Positions 22,254 to 36,236 of a stretch of DNA of 64,000 bases are shown piece by piece. Where the stretch lies: contig CM042551.1 in the NCBI GenBank assembly GCA_023630585.1, forward strand, positions 20,418,501 through 20,482,500. Reading direction: 5' to 3'. The notes beneath the pieces are model-generated. The model saw only the letters and a program-made list of their open reading frames with translations, was not told where the DNA came from and searched no databases. The position numbers were made by a program, and so were the translations under genes. The first letter of the stretch is position 1; every line of letters begins with the position of its first letter. The DNA comes from Cranoglanis bouderius. Its lineage: Eukaryota; Chordata; Actinopteri; Siluriformes; Cranoglanididae.

Positions 22254-23819
22254 CAGTGGGTATAGAAAAGAATCACCCCCCTTTAAAATAATCACATTTT
22301 GTTGCTTTTCAGCCTGAAATGAAGACAGACACAGTTTTCATTTTATCCAGCTGTATTTACTCAGTGCAACTTATAACATCCAAGTGAAAGATATAACACC
22401 AACATGTCAGGAAAAAATAAATAAATAAAAAAACAGAATCACTGAGTTGGAAAAAGGATCACCCCCCTCCTAAAAATGACTTGTAAACTCAATAAGGTGT
22501 AGCTAATCACCTTCTCAATGGCACACAAAGCCATTTGACTTTCAACTGTGATCAGCTGAGGTCATTTTGATTAGCTCAGCATGAAACGAGCTTTCCTGGC
22601 GCATTTTGTAGTGCAACTGAAGCAAACAATCAACTATGGGTGGCAAGGCACTGTCAAAAGATCTCCGGGATAAAGTTGTGGACAGGCACAAGTCAGGATT
22701 TATCAATGGCTTTATCAATTCCTAGAAGCACAGTGAAGTCTATTATTAAGAAGTGGAAGGTATTTGGTACAACACAGACCCTCCCTGGATCAGGACGTCG
22801 CTCCAAACTGGATGAAAGAGCCAGGAGGAAACTGGTCAGAGAGGCTACCAAGAGGCCTACAGCAACTCTGAAGCAGTTGCAGGAATTTATGACAAAGAGT
22901 GGCCATTGTGTGCATGTGACAACAATATCACAAATTTTCCACAAATGTGGCTTGTATGGGAGGGTTGCAAGAAAAAAGCCACCCACAACTGAGCTTTGCG
23001 AAAATGCACCTTGAAGATTCTGAGGCCACGTGGAAAAAGGTGTTATGATCATATGAGACTAAAATTTAATTATTTGGCCTCAACACCAAACGATATGTCT
23101 GGCGGAAATCCAATACAACTCACCATCCAAATAACACCATTCCTACAGTAAAGCATGGAGGTGGTAATATCCTATTATGGGGGTGTTTCTCTGCAGCAGG
23201 GACTGGAGCACTAGTCAGGATAGAAGGAAAATGGATGAGGCAAAATACCATCAAATTCTTGAGGAAAATCTGCAGCCCTCTGCCAGAAAGTTGTCAATGG
23301 GAAGAAGGTTTACCTTCCAACATGACAATGACCCAAAGCACACAGCAAAACTGACCACACAGTGGTTGAAGGAGAAAAAGGTGAATGTCCTTGCATGGCC
23401 TAGTCAGAGCCCAGACTTAAACCCCATTGAAAATCTGTGGAATGACTTGAAGACTGCAGTCCACAAACGGTCACCATCAAATTTAACTGAACTCGAGCAG
23501 TTCTGCAAAGAAGAGTGGGCAAATATTGCAAAGTCTAGATGTGCAAAGTTAGTAGAGACATATCCCAACAGACTAAAGGCTGTAATTAAATAATTAAGGC
23601 AAATTAAAGCAAGGGGGTGATCCTTTTTCCAACTCAGTGATTCTGTTTTTTAATTAAAAAAAAAAAATTCTGACATGTTGGTGTTATATCTTTTACTTAG
23701 ATATTATAAGTTGCACTGAGTAAATACAACTGGAAAAAAACTGTGTCCGTCTTCATTTCAGGCTGAAAAGCAACAAAATGTAAATATTTTAAAGGGGTGA
23801 TTCTTTTCTATACCCACTG
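22254..23819 (+). mobile_element. Tc1 element E (CAGTGGGTATAGAAAAGAAT family), full length
   Basis: Flanked by TA at 22252-22253 and 23820-23821. It starts CAGTGGGTATAGAAAAGAAT and ends ATTCTTTTCTATACCCACTG. The inverted repeats extend about 210 bp, with an internal second copy of the binding-site-like motif (GGAAAAAGGATCACCCCCCT at about 22450, mirrored near 23620). At 1566 bp the size is standard. Confidence 0.95.
22636..23593 (+). pseudogene. Broken transposase of element E
   Basis: The ATG at 22636 (MGGKALSKDLRDKVVDRHKS) soon loses frame. The DNA-binding part continues in the frame with IPRSTVKSIIKKWKVFGTTQ to a stop near 23014. Around 23042 the motif that should read VLWSDETKIEL has the Trp changed to a stop and the first catalytic Asp to Tyr (S-Y-E-T-K-I). 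The C-terminal half from MDEAKYHQILEENLQPSARK to 23593 is open and keeps the second Asp (HDNDPKHTAK) and the Glu (NPIENLWND). Confidence 0.92.
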
Positions 23820-24309
23820 TACACTAACAAACATATATGTATTTTTTGTGTCAAAAAACCACAGGCCAATAATCATCTCACAAACTCAACGTGGCTATAA
23901 ATGTGGTGTTTCCCATGCTATTAAAATGCCTGGGAAACACCACAGGCACTCACACTTTATACAACAAATGGAAATGGATTTTATTTTATCCCGTATATCA
24001 ATGCTTTGAAGCTGGAGTGAATGGGCTGAGAGAAATTAATTAAACCTAGGAGCATCCATACCATTTTTTTCTGATGACCTCCTGACAAATTGTTCATTAA
24101 AAGTGAACATGGTGCCCACAGGCTTTGCTGACACAACAGCCTGGCCACAACCTATAATGGAGTGTTTTTGTGATGCTCTAACAAACAAAAAAAAATACAG
24201 ATATGAAGGATACTGTTTCATAAAGGGCCCAGTTTTTTGCTTTAAAAACCTGCCCATTTATAAAATGAAATCCTTCATTTTTCTCACCTGAGTTGGTGCT
24301 TAACCCCTC

Positions 24310-24311
<2 letters not shown>

Positions 24312-24382
<71 letters not shown>
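24312..24382. repeat. (CA)n microsatellite
   Basis: About 35 AC dinucleotides. The His/Thr-repeat frame across it is an artefact. Confidence 0.97.
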
Positions 24383-24386
<4 letters not shown>

Positions 24387-24399
24387 AACACACTCATGC

Positions 24400-27300
24400 A
24401 GCTGAATGGAGTGTGACAGTTATTTCCTACCTCCGCTTCCTAAAACAGCTAAGCACAGATGCTTATTTCCAAGTGTGCACCAAAGCCCCCTACACCCCTT
24501 CTACCGCCTCCCTGTTCTGAGCTGCAGCTGATCTACAGCAGTGGGGAAATGGTCTATTTAGTTGCACTGCCACTCCGACTGCACATTACAGCGAGGCCAC
24601 AGCTCGACAGCCTCACTGGTGACTCACTGGTATATTTTAGGAAAGGCATAGAAGTGCATTCTTTACCCCTCTCCCTCTAGCCCCCAGAGCATTGTTATAG
24701 CCTGTATGAATGGCACATGATGTGTATTGCCAACACAGCCATCCACCTGCCCACCTGCACTGCCTCCCTCCCCCACCAGGTGAGAGCCAGGGCTATCTCA
24801 GTTCCATGCCAAACGTCATAATCTGAGTCCAGTGACCTTCCCTGACTCCTGCCTCATACACTCTGTATGCACTCAGACTCAGCCCGGCAGGATGGCCACA
24901 TGGTTATATTACAGGCTGGGGAGGATTACAGCAGATTATGCAGTATATAGGATCAGAGATGTGTGCTGAAAGTGGCCCAGCACCAAAAGCCCACCAGCAG
25001 CTTGCAAATTCACCATGATGTTTTGCTTCATATGTAAAATCATTCACTTGGGACATACTTGAGACAAAGTATGCAAAAGGCTCCATCCTGTGTTTTTCAG
25101 GAAATCCATATATCCTTCAGAAGGCTTTTAAAGCAAGCTGTATCTGCCTGGTCTCCCCAGACAAATGTTTTGCCAGACCCACTCAAATGCCTGCTTGCCA
25201 TTCACTCAGTGTTTCACTATATTCCTGCGAAAGCCACCAGGGACACCTATCAGTTCACATTAATCCAACCTTTTCAGAGCACTGTTGCTGAAACTATGTT
25301 TCACAACAACCACAGCCCATCAATCCAATCAATCCCTAACCTCAAAACATCACCTGAACCTCAATGGCAATACGCACTCCATATATGCTTGTATTATGAC
25401 TGATGTGGTGCCCAGCATCATCCTGTAATAAAACACTAGTCTGCAGAGATTCCACCTGGCTGTAACCTCGCTATAGTAACTTGCTCACTGTAAATCATAC
25501 TGCACCAGGCCCCTGCTGTTCTCAAACCATCTCTATCAGTCTGCATCATTGTGCAAGTGTCTGCTCCATCAAAAAGCCAGCAGCCATCGACCTGCTTCCC
25601 ACCAGTCCCACCAGTTCCCCGTTTCACATCTTCAGTTGCGGCCTGACTAATTGCTCGTGACGTGCTCAACAGCATACTAAAGACTCCCACTTCTCCCACT
25701 GTCTCCCTCCATCTTGCTCTCACATTTCACATTAACACACTCCCCTGAGTCCCCAAACCTGGTCATTTAAATTCTTTTCGCAACACTAGGGTTCCTTTAG
25801 GATAGGAAAATGAAAATGAAATAATAAAATGGCTTTTGACACCTGACTGTTCTAGTTCAAAGACTAGGATTTAATGATTTGGGACCTCGTGTCTGCATTT
25901 TGGAAACAAAATCAAATCAATCTTTAAAAGCAGTATATTAGTCTCTAAATACGATAGTGAGAAATATAGATGAACGGGCAAATAAAGCGATTGGGAAGGA
26001 AAAAACAGACTGAGAGGCATTTTTTCATTAAAAAAAAACATGGTTCATTTCCTCTGCTAGTGTTGGAGCACATTTATGAAAATGTGACAACATGAGCCAC
26101 ATTATCCAGCTGGCTGAATAAAAATAAATACAGATGCATGCTAAGTGGCATACCATCACGCCAATTCTCTAATAACACCAATCGACCTGTAGTATATGAA
26201 ATATATGTTATTGATGAATAGAGCTCTATGTTCTAGAAGGCCTAATAAAGTAGCTCAAATAAAATCCCAAGCTCAGTAATGAGAAGTTCATTAATATAGA
26301 TTTTTGGTCCCGCAGATCTAAAGAGTCACAGTAAATGACTAGTGGTAGATGCCGCTGGTACATGCACTTTATGTCAGATGGTAATTTGGAACGCATCTCC
26401 TCAAGTTCCACCCGATCCTGATCTCCAAGTACAACCCACACATGAAGAGGTATTTTTAGATGATCACCCTATCTCTGAGATGGAATGCGTAACTCCCTCT
26501 CTGCGGGCTGAGACTGCTGAGGTTCTGTTATTTTAATCCAGACTGGAGTGAGAGAGAAAGAGAGAGGGAGTGAGTCATCAAGAGCTACCTTTGTCTCACT
26601 GTAGAGATGCCTTCCCCTCCACCACTACCTCTCCATGTTTTCCTGTATTTAAGATAAGGCACTTTCATCCTTAGCAGAAGAACCACTGAATGGTGGAGCA
26701 GTTTAGATTCTTAACATATTACGTTTGAATATAAAAGACATGTATAAAAGACAAGGATAAAATGCATGCCGTTCTCTCTAGTGATGTTTTGCCACCAGAT
26801 TTCAATAGTTTTTTGGGGGGCAGTTTGGGATCTCAGTTTCAGTATATGAGAAGACTGTTGGGTTTAGATAAGTGTTAACTCAGGATACAATTGTTCCGAT
26901 TTTTGACTGAACTACTTTGCCAGGAAAGTGTTGCTTGTGTCCAGGTCCAATGTGAGTCACATTTGGTCATATCACACGATTGCTTGAATTAGAAAAAAAT
27001 ATCTAAAATGTTATCTTTTTTTTTTTTTTTTATTAACCCTATAGTTTCTCCTAGACACCAATGAAATCCATGAAATGGAAAGAAAATGAAGAATTTAGCT
27101 TGAGACAAAAGAGAAAAGACCTCAGTAATCTCACATACACAATCTCCTCTTGTGCATCTCAACCAAGTCACACATTATACTTGGATGTGCCACATTAATC
27201 ATGTGTTCATTCAAATATACAACCAAGTAACTTTACCACGTTTACTACAGGCATACTAATATACATTTGGAGAGATTACTTTTACAGTTTACTTTTGATG

Positions 27301-28934
27301 TGATATAATGCCTAAATATATTCAACGAGAATTACTCTAGTAATTGTATTTTTGATATGCTAGTCTAAGTATTTTGAGAGAAGTAAACCAAGTGCCAAGT
27401 ACATTGTTAATTAACTTTTTGATGTAATAATACAGGCATGAACGGTATTGAGTATGTCTACTTATTAACTGTCCACATGAAACTGTTTATTCCATTTTTA
27501 TGGGAGTAAACGTTTTTTAAAGTAGTATACTAATATACTCAGAATACGTTTTATCAAACATTTAAATTGTATTTGGAGAAGAAATTTCGATTCCCTTTTA
27601 TTTATGTCCTTTAAACTTGATTTTTGGTTTTGGCACCATTCTGACAGCTGATCATCTAGATAGATTACATTAGCCAAGATAACGTCAACAGCCACGTCAG
27701 TAAGGTCATGGTCAATGGTGACCCTGTCATGTGACTGGCTCAATGACTGTATATAAAGCTGGGATTCAAAAGAGAAGCCAAAATGTCTCAGAGGCCCTCA
27801 AGTACAATTTTTAACCCAGAAGTGGCAGCTTGGTAGTGCTGAGATTTCAACTACCTGCCAATCAGTAGTCCAACATCCTAACCAGTGATCTACCATTGCC
27901 CCGTTACAGCATCACAAATTATTTTGTGGAATAGTGTTCTGTACTTATTACAAAATCATTTGACCCTGATATCACCCCCAGTATTGTTCCTTATGATAAA
28001 TGTGTTTTATAGGAGTTATTTGATTCTAATTTAAAAGGGTGTGGTTGATGAGGTGATTGACAGTTTTGGACGTGAATATGCTTTCCAACACACACCTAAA
28101 GCTCTTGACAGTTCTGTAGCAAAGACATGTCTTGTTCAGCTGTAACCTGTTCTAACAGATCCTCAGCATGGAGTTCTTTGTGGGTTTATTTTTTTGCTAT
28201 TTTGCTAATTTATATGTCAAAACTATTGTACTTATATTATAACTAGCAATCCAACGTGGGTGAATGAAGTGATGGCACAAACTAAGGCAGCTAAAACACT
28301 CGCTAAATGTCATAACAATTAATTGACTGTATGACCTTATCTAACACTCAAAGTAGCTTGGTAAGGTTAGCCAGTCACTCATTTCAAAAAACAAACTCCA
28401 CTGACTGAACAAGCGGCACAAAAAAGGGCACTTTTCCATTCAGATGTGTAACTTACTGCAGGTGACATGAAAATGTTGACTCCTATTCACCAGTATAGTT
28501 TCAGTTGATTACATTACATTAGCTACTTATACTTACATTACTTTGATTTAAATGATAGATAATGTCCAGCTAGCTTGCAAATGGTAGTTCAGTCAGTAAA
28601 AGCTCTAAAATCTTTTCCTGATTTCAGTAAATGTAATATACTTATTGAAACAACGAAACAATACACGAATATCCATTTTAATTAGACTCTTTCAAGAATT
28701 CACAATGGGGTTTCCATGCTCAGTGGTTTCTAGCTCTTTTGAAATCACCCCTTCTCACATCATTCTACATGTGAATTAATTTCCAGGTTTAGTCAGAGAT
28801 TTAAAAAAAAAAAAAAAAAAGGCTCTTGTATTTTAGCTGACCGTCTTAACACAGTCTGCTGCCCCTGGCAACATGTTGGACGGTGTGCCACCTATCATAC
28901 ATTCTAATAGAGGAGCCACGGGCCAGTTGGAACA
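24400..28934. other. Intron sequence, no gene
   Basis: About 4.5 kb without a recognisable gene. A short tRNA-like repeat tail at about 27825-27905 (TGGCAGCTTGGTAGTGCTGA, CCAGTGATCTACCATTGCCC) is the only repeat I recognise. Small A/T homopolymers occur at 27018 and 28802. Confidence 0.6.
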
Positions 28935-29105
28935 CATCTCCTCAAGACATCCATCCATTTTTCATACCGCATATCCTACACAGGGTTGCAGGGAACCTGG
29001 AGCCTATCCCAGGGAACTCAGGGCACAAGGCAGGGGACACCCTGGACAAGGTGCCAACCCATCACATTTGAGACAAACATGCTAACCATTAAGCCACCAT
29101 GCCAC
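28935..29105. repeat. Fish interspersed repeat (LINE-tail type)
   Basis: CATCCATCCATTTTTCATAC, CAGGGTTGCAGGGAACCTGG and GGGACACCCTGGACAAGGTG are the familiar phrases of a very common teleost retroposon. The short open frames here belong to it. Confidence 0.75.
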
Positions 29106-29319
29106 CAAACCCTAACGTTTTCACTAACCAAAAACAGTTTATGCCCAAGTCTCACTCATGCTTAAGTGGATAATTTCACTTGGATACTGTAGGTTTGTAC
29201 AGAACTGCTGCTGAAATCATAAAGACTATGACACTCACACTGAACATCCTTAAATCAAACTCAGTAATTTCTGACTATATATTACAGAACTGTGTATGAG
29301 TAATGATTTATAATCCCAC

Positions 29320-29545
29320 TATCCAGTATCACATGGAAGAGGATGGCTTCCCTTTGGGTCTGGTTCCTCTCAAGGTTTCTTCCTCATGGCAACTCCAGGA
29401 CTTTTTCCTCGTCGCTGTTGCCTCTGGTTTATTTATTAGGGAATTAAATATTTAATTCCTACATCTGGATTTCTGCACAGCTGCTTTTTGCACAGTGTCT
29501 ACTGTTAAAATTGCTGTATAAATAAAAATTTAAATGAAATTATGC
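29320..29545. repeat. Retroposon tail (GCTGTATAAATAAA type)
   Basis: Contains GGAAGAGGATGGCTTCCCTT, TGGTTCCTCTCAAGGTTTCT and TTAAAATTGCTGTATAAATA. The same family in reverse is at 40215-40385 and 59365-59425. Confidence 0.75.
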
Positions 29546-30599
29546 CATTTATATGGTTCTCAAAATTGTTTCACTATCTCAAAATAATGAGGATGTTTCT
29601 CAAGATTATGGCTTAATATTACAGAAGTTTTATATCAGATATTGGTAACATTAATACGGTTCCACAGTGTAGTGCATGTAGTGTTATGTACACATAGATC
29701 GCCCTCTTGTCAAGTGAAATCATATCTGACTGATGAGAAACAACAGGTCAAATATTTAAAAAGCTTAACGATCATATCATATTCATCTTGTCTGACAGCA
29801 AAGTTTTTTCAAATTTTCATTATTTGTATTGTTCTGTCCATTCCGTACACACTTGGTACAGTTCCCTGGTATACATCTGTTTCCAAATGTATGTTTCTCT
29901 CCTGTGATGAACCGTTTATTAATGAGTTTCATCTCATTTGGCAACCTTCAAAATTAATTTGTCACGCCAGATTTAGAAGACACCCTGATATGGTTCCCGG
30001 GTATTGTAGCACATTAAGGATGCTAACTGATATAATATGAGGAATTAGAACCATGAGAGTGGATATGAGCTAAATATGGAAAATACAAGAAAATAATTGG
30101 GTGATATTTTGATTTAAATATTTTGTTTTGTTCCATCTGATTACATAGTGATCAGCCTTAGAGGATGTTTATTTTGACACATCAGACATAGAAATTTACC
30201 CCAAAACAGCCTTGAGTACAATGAAACAGACTTTGTTTTAGCCTGTGGCACAAGATGTTAACTCCTACACACTTAAATATATAACTATGGATGAATAAAG
30301 GAAATGTAATGGCATAGAAATTACACATAGTAATAGAGGAAGTAAAAATAGTCATTAGTGAAAGAAAGGAAAGGTTTTCAGAGCCGATTGTTTTGTCTTT
30401 AAAAGCAGCATGGGTTCCACTGGCCTTCAGGCAAGAGTGGCTAGCATGGAGTGACTGCATGTAAAATGCATACACTGAACATTTCTGCATTTGACTTTCA
30501 GAAAGCCATTTTCCATAATGTAGAGATTTCATCTTCTGTATCTGGTGAATATTATGGTGTCGAAATCAATCTTATACTGCAAAGCATAGTGTCTACACC

Positions 30600-30800
30600 T
30601 GCAGTCTACATCATATTCATATTCTAACATGCTAGTGCCATGTCAGTGTCACTGCTGTACTGAGAATGATCCATCACCCAAATAATATCTGAACACTGGT
30701 GGTCCTATGGTGGTCCTTTTCTACTGATAAAATGGGGTAGACAAATTGTGTGTCTACTTTATACAGGAGGTGAACCTGATAAAATGGGCAGTGAAATTGC
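30600..30800. repeat. Conserved-core fish repeat fragment
   Basis: GTCACTGCTGTACTGAGAAT, CATCACCCAAATAATATCTG and GGTGGTCCTATGGTGGTCCT match a repeat core seen across many fish genomes. The end reads CCTGATAAAATGGGCAGTG. Confidence 0.6.
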
Positions 30801-31970
30801 ATAGATTGCATAGAGTGTAATGTAAGCTTACACATTTCTCTGGATGCTTTTACATGGGTATGAAGCTACATGTGGGTTATCTCATCCTCGGCCAACAAAC
30901 AGTATTATTCTGTGGAACTATTTTAGGGAATTAACACCTATAGCCGAACTTTAGAACTGGAAATGGATGCTCTATTCATAGACTTCAGCTTTGTCTTGCC
31001 AACTGCTTTTTTTTTCCTCATCCCTTTTGTCTCTGGGTCCCTCTCATATTTCCTCAATGTATGCCTTTGCTCTCTATCTTCACAAATTGTTCAGTCATTT
31101 GCCAATCCACAGTCAGTGAACTGCCACCTCTCGCTCTGTTCATGCATCTCTCTCTCTCCTCGCTGATGGATGATCGTATATGAGAGAGCTCAGTTAAGTG
31201 CTACATTAATACTAATCTACATTGTGATTCAAGTGATATTCATAAAAAGAGGAGACCTACGAGATAACAGTGTGAAAGACCACGTGATTTGGAACTAGCT
31301 CGAGGATGAATAAGGGAAAATAGCAGGCTACCCTGATGCTCTATTCACAAAGCTTTCAAATGATCAAAGGCTAGAAACAAAGAAAGTTCAAACAAAACTG
31401 AGCTTTGGATAAATGTCAAATGTTAAAGCCTCCTGTAGCTGGCAGGCCTCATGTACACAACTGTCAACATTCTTGTTGGGAGAGAGAGGCATGCTTTTTA
31501 GTTATGCAGGAGAGCTTTCCATTTCATTAACCACCTGGTTCGTAGTGTGAATCCCAGCCATCTCGAATCCCTCAAAAGATATGGATCCATTATACTGTAT
31601 TTCCACCGGGGAACAATTTCTGTCCAAATAAGGGACAATTAAATCCAACACTAACAAGTTATCTTAGAAAAAAAGATATCATCAGACTGCTGGTGCCAGC
31701 GCTCTACATCTTTTAGGCTTATCTCTCAGTGAATTGGGCTCATTAGGTTTAACATGGGGGCAATTAGCCAAGCTTTACAAGCCTTAATGTGAGCATCATC
31801 CACCTAAAACTCTCAGTTCCATTCTCTTCTGGTGACAGCTGCTGTGCTCCAGAAAAGAAGACGTGTCAATAAAGGCAGAGAAATATGAAGGAATGTTTGA
31901 GAAACAATATTTAAGAGATGAAAAATAATAAATAATAAAACATTTTATCAAATAAATAAATCCCTGGAGA
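30801..31970. other. Intron sequence, possible conserved non-coding stretch near 31420-31860
   Basis: There is no gene. The part from about 31420 to 31860 is high-complexity and free of repeats, unlike its surroundings. Confidence 0.35.
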
Positions 31971-32487
31971 CACTGTAAAAGTTTTAGGCACCATATTTTT
32001 TTAGTACAAACTTTGTTATAGATTTTTTATTTTATGGCGTCTACATTATCAAGTCAGTACAAAAAACATTTTAGATTCCCAAACAATAGTTTTCTAGCAC
32101 AAAATTAAATGTTACAGAAAAATGTTTGTATGTCATTAAAGAAAGCAGAATGTTACAAAAACACAATGAAGGCTGCTGGGTTTCGCTGCAAAAATAAGAA
32201 GCGAGTGCGAAAGTCAAAGTGTCCAGAAGAACTGTGTCTGGTTCTGCAAGATGCTCAATAAAACTTACCAGATAATTTCCTTATAAAACTGCACAAATTG
32301 TACCGGAGACTACTATTTTTATTTTTATTTTTTTTGTCACACCAAATATTGTTTGTTTCATTTACTACTGTTTACTGCTCTTTACAGTATTTTTTTAAAA
32401 TGTAGAAACGTTTAATTTAAATATTTTGAAGGCATCATTGCTCTACAGCATTTCTTTGCATGCGCCTAAAACTTTTGCACAGTACTG
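31971..32487. mobile_element. Non-autonomous Tc1-like element, CAGTACTGTGCAAAAG family, copy 2
   Basis: Same orientation and interior as the copy at 4709 (shared CATTATCAAGTCAGTACAAA, ACTGTGTCTGGTTCTGCAAG and ATTTCCTTATAAAACTGCAC). The right end is intact (AAAACTTTTGCACAGTACTG then TA). The left end is eroded, with only ACTGTAAAAGTTTTAGGCAC left. Confidence 0.85.
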
Positions 32488-32986
32488 TATATTTACTTAG
32501 GCTGAAAGGAAAATCAACAGTCAAACTCTTATATTTTTATTTTCATTTCCACATTCTGGCCCACAAAGACGTGCTGCAGAATGCCTTTTTTTATTTTATT
32601 TCCAGCAAACCTTGTGCACACTGAACACAGGTAACAGATTTGATCCGTTGATAACGCTGCAAATCAAAAGAACATTATTATTACTAGACAGAGTCACAAT
32701 AAGTACAGTCACAGCCAGTTGAATGTTTGCTTGATCATATGGCAGAGTCTAGCATTCTCAGTATGATGCAGTAGTGAGTTGTACGTGCACTGTGTGACTT
32801 TTGACCTGCCAGATTGGTGGTGCCTATTACACTGGGCATCCATCACTACTTTATCAGTAGTAAAGCAAAAATAGAGTGGTGAGGGGGTGGTGGGGTGGGG
32901 GGGGTGTTAAAAATCTGTAGTTGGCTGATGACAGAGTATAGCACTAAGTGATTGGCTAACAAGTCCTGGCTGACTGCATGATAAAA

Positions 32987-33047
<61 letters not shown>

Positions 33048-33843
33048 TCGCTCTCCCCCAGCAAGCTGTTCCAGCATGTAATCACAAATGAAGAACCAGC
33101 AGTATGGCCAAGCAGACTGGATGTCTCCCACTCTGTCCCCAGGCACACGTAAATACTCACCATGTCTCTCACATGCAGCTACTTGATACACATTGACACA
33201 CTATCAAAATGTAAAACTTCAGTAAATATCAAGAGGTTTCAAAAATCATACGTGACAAAAAGCGGAAAAATCTAGATGGCACCCTCATGCATCAGTGCAA
33301 GGCTAAAGGATGGTGCAGTTGGAAATGGTTTGCGATTTGCACTGTATGTGGACAAGAAAAAAGACATTTTCTGTGAAGATAAATTGCTAATTAAGTCAGG
33401 ATTGTCGGTCTCTTTTCCAATGTACATCTAGCCACAGATCGGTTTACAAACAGAAAAGACACAAATGCTGAGGAGAAAACGTGCCTTGAATGCAAGAGCC
33501 AGTCCCCTTGCTGCTGTAGTCATAGCATTCAAGTAGCAGAATACAGCAAGGAATCTGAAGTCATATCAAAACACATTGAGTGCCGAGGCTGGCTGGGTTT
33601 AATGTCATTCCAGTGGGAGCCTTGGGCCTTTTCTCTGTTTATTTATAGTACATTGACAGGAACGCAAGCCATCCTACGCATATGCACCACTCAGCTATGA
33701 TGACGTGAGTGACAGTGCACAGGACCAATCGTAGCCAGGGCTCCTTTTTGATTTGATTTGGCCAAGTGGGTGATTGTAGTGAATTGCTGCATCCCTTTCA
33801 AATCCCTCACTTCTCCACATGCATTCCTTCCTTTCTCTCTCTC

Positions 33844-33883
<40 letters not shown>

Positions 33884-34869
33884 AGTCTTTCTTCACATTT
33901 AGTTATTTGTGCTGTCCTCAGCCCTCAGCTTCCCTCGACAAAGACCCAGACTGTCCTTTTGCATCCCATCACAGCCAACATGGTTTAAACAGAGCGAGTG
34001 ACAAGTGCCCTCCTCGCCCATGCCTGATAAGCGTCTTGTCAGCAGAAAGAGTGTGGCCAGGGGTGAGTACCAGTGTTACGCGTGTCACCATCACCTTCCG
34101 CACTATTTAATCATTCCTCTTTCAGGACGATAATTTGGGCTGCTGTATCATGCAGCAATTGGAAAACACCTGGTGCATTAAGATAAGCAAGATCAGAGTC
34201 CAGCTGCTTCAGGACTCATTATGAGAGCAACACAAATCAAAGGAACGGTGGGAAAAAGTAGAATAAAGGGAATGAGAGAGAGGATAAAGCTGGTAAACAA
34301 ACTGCTGAGGTCCATTAAAAACATTTCTTGCTGATTTATTTACCAAAAAACATTCTTAATTCATTTTACATGCTTAATTGTCATCAAATAAAAATGGCCA
34401 TTAAGCTCCAATGATATTAATGACCTCTGTTTTGATTCACTGTTTCACACACAAACTGTAATATAAATGCATGCTACAGTATGTGTCCACTAGCAAATGT
34501 TGTGTTTAAAACTTGCTGGTAACAACATAATAGCAAACTGAATCTGATAGAGTTTTATTATAATTGACAAATGATTATAGCAAGTGATTATAGAGTTACT
34601 GCATAACTCTGAAGCTGTGATGCTGATGTGCTGAACAGTCAAGTAAGAAGTTGTCTGACAGTTTGCAAAAAAAAAAGTGTAACTATTGACCCATATGGGG
34701 TCAGTTGAATTACAAATGCGGTGTTAAGAGAAACTCACAATCTCCTCCTTTATTTCATTTATTTATTTTAGAAATTAATGTTAGAAATATCTATAAAAAG
34801 ACAGATTTTTTGTGCTAATATTTTAATTTGTTACTGGGAGTCACATTCAGACATGGCACATTTAAAGTA
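32488..34869. other. Intron sequence with (CT)n tracts, no gene
   Basis: Two CT microsatellites (32989-33043 and about 33834-33882) create false Ser/Leu or Arg/Glu frames. I see nothing else. Confidence 0.65.
32989..33043. repeat. (CT)n microsatellite
   Basis: About 27 CT dinucleotides. Confidence 0.97.
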
Positions 34870-36236
34870 CAACCCCAATTCCAAAAAATTTGGGACACTG
34901 TGTAAAATGTAAATAAAAACAGAATCATAAACCCATATTTTATTCACAACAGAACATAGAAAACATATAAAATTTTATTAAACTGAGGAAATGTACCTGA
35001 GGAAATTTTATTGGCAGCAACACGTCTCAAAAAAGTTGGGACAGGACCATGTTCACCACTGTGTAGCATCCCCTCTTCTTTTAACAACAGTCCATATACG
35101 TCTGGGAACTGAGGAGACCAGTTGCTGGAGTTCTGGGAGAGGAATGTTGTCCCATGTGTGATACAGGATTCTAGCTGCTCAACAGTCCTGGGTCGTCTTT
35201 GTTGTATTTTTTGCTTCATGATGTGCCAAATGTTTTCAACTGGTGAAAGGTCTGGACTGCAGGCAGGTCAGTTCAGCACCCAGACTATGAAGCCATGCTG
35301 TTGTAATAGATGCAATATGCAAGGCCTTCCCTGAAAAAGACATCGTCTGGATGGAAGTATATGTTGCGCTGAAACCTGTATGTGCCTTTCAGCATTGACT
35401 GGACTTTGCCTCAGTCTATTTTAAATGAGCTTTGGTCCAGAGAAGATGGCGGCGTTTCTGGTTTATGTTCACATATGGCTTCTTCTTTGCATGATACAGC
35501 TTTAACCAGCATTTGTGGATGGCACGGCGAACTGTGTTCATAGACAATGAGTTCTGGAGGTGGTTCTGAGCCCATGCAGTGATTTCCATTACAGAATCAT
35601 GCCTGTTTTTAATGCAGTGCCGCCTGAGGGCCCGAAGATCATGGGCATGCAATATTGATTTTCCCCCTTGTCCCTTGCGCACAGAAATTTCTCCAGATTC
35701 TTAGAATCTTTTGATGATATTATGTACTGTAGATGATGAGATATTCATAGTCTTTGCAATTTTACGTTGAGGAACATTATTCTGAAATTGTTCTACAAGT
35801 TTTTTGTTAGTTCAGTTTTTTGCAGATTGGTGAACCTTTGCCCATCTTTACTTCTGAGAGACTCTGCCTCTCTAAGATACTATTTTTATACCCAATCATG
35901 TTACTGACCTGTTGCCAATTAACCTCATTAGTTGCCAAATGTTCCTCCAGCTGTTTTATTTTAGTAACACTTACTTTTCCTTACTTTTACTTTTACTTTT
36001 ACTTACTTTTACTTTTGTTGCACCCGTCCCAACATTTTTGAGACGTGTTGCGGCCATCAAATTCAAAATTACCTTATTTTTTTCTTTAAAAGATACATTT
36101 ACTCAGTTTAAACATTTGATGTGTTTTCTATGTTCTATTGTGAATAACATATGGGTTTATGAGATTTGCAAATCATTGCATTCTGTTTTTAATTTACATT
36201 TTACACAGCATCCCAACTTTTTTGGAATTGGGGTTG
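34870..36236 (-). mobile_element. Tc1-like element C family, second copy, reverse orientation
   Basis: Flanked by TA at 34868-34869 and 36237-36238. Its ends are CAACCCCAATTCCAAAAAAT on the left and TTTTTTGGAATTGGGGTTG on the right. The arm adjoining the transposase start is long, as in the 11449 copy, and contains an extra run of ACTTTT units near 35975-36015. Confidence 0.93.
34944..35845 (-). pseudogene. Broken transposase of the reverse element C copy
   Basis: On the minus strand an ATG lies at 35845, with the same MGKGSP start as element C. The middle frame (35682-35416) encodes ALRRHCIKNRHDSVMEITAW and HKCWLKLYHAKKKPYVNINQ. The C-terminal frame from 35219 reads MKQKIQQRRPRTVEQLESCI. 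The catalytic centre between these two frames is deleted, so this copy cannot encode an active enzyme. Confidence 0.85.

Noticed and set aside
25436..25723. 95-codon minus-strand open frame
   Set aside because: No homology recognised and no splice or promoter context.
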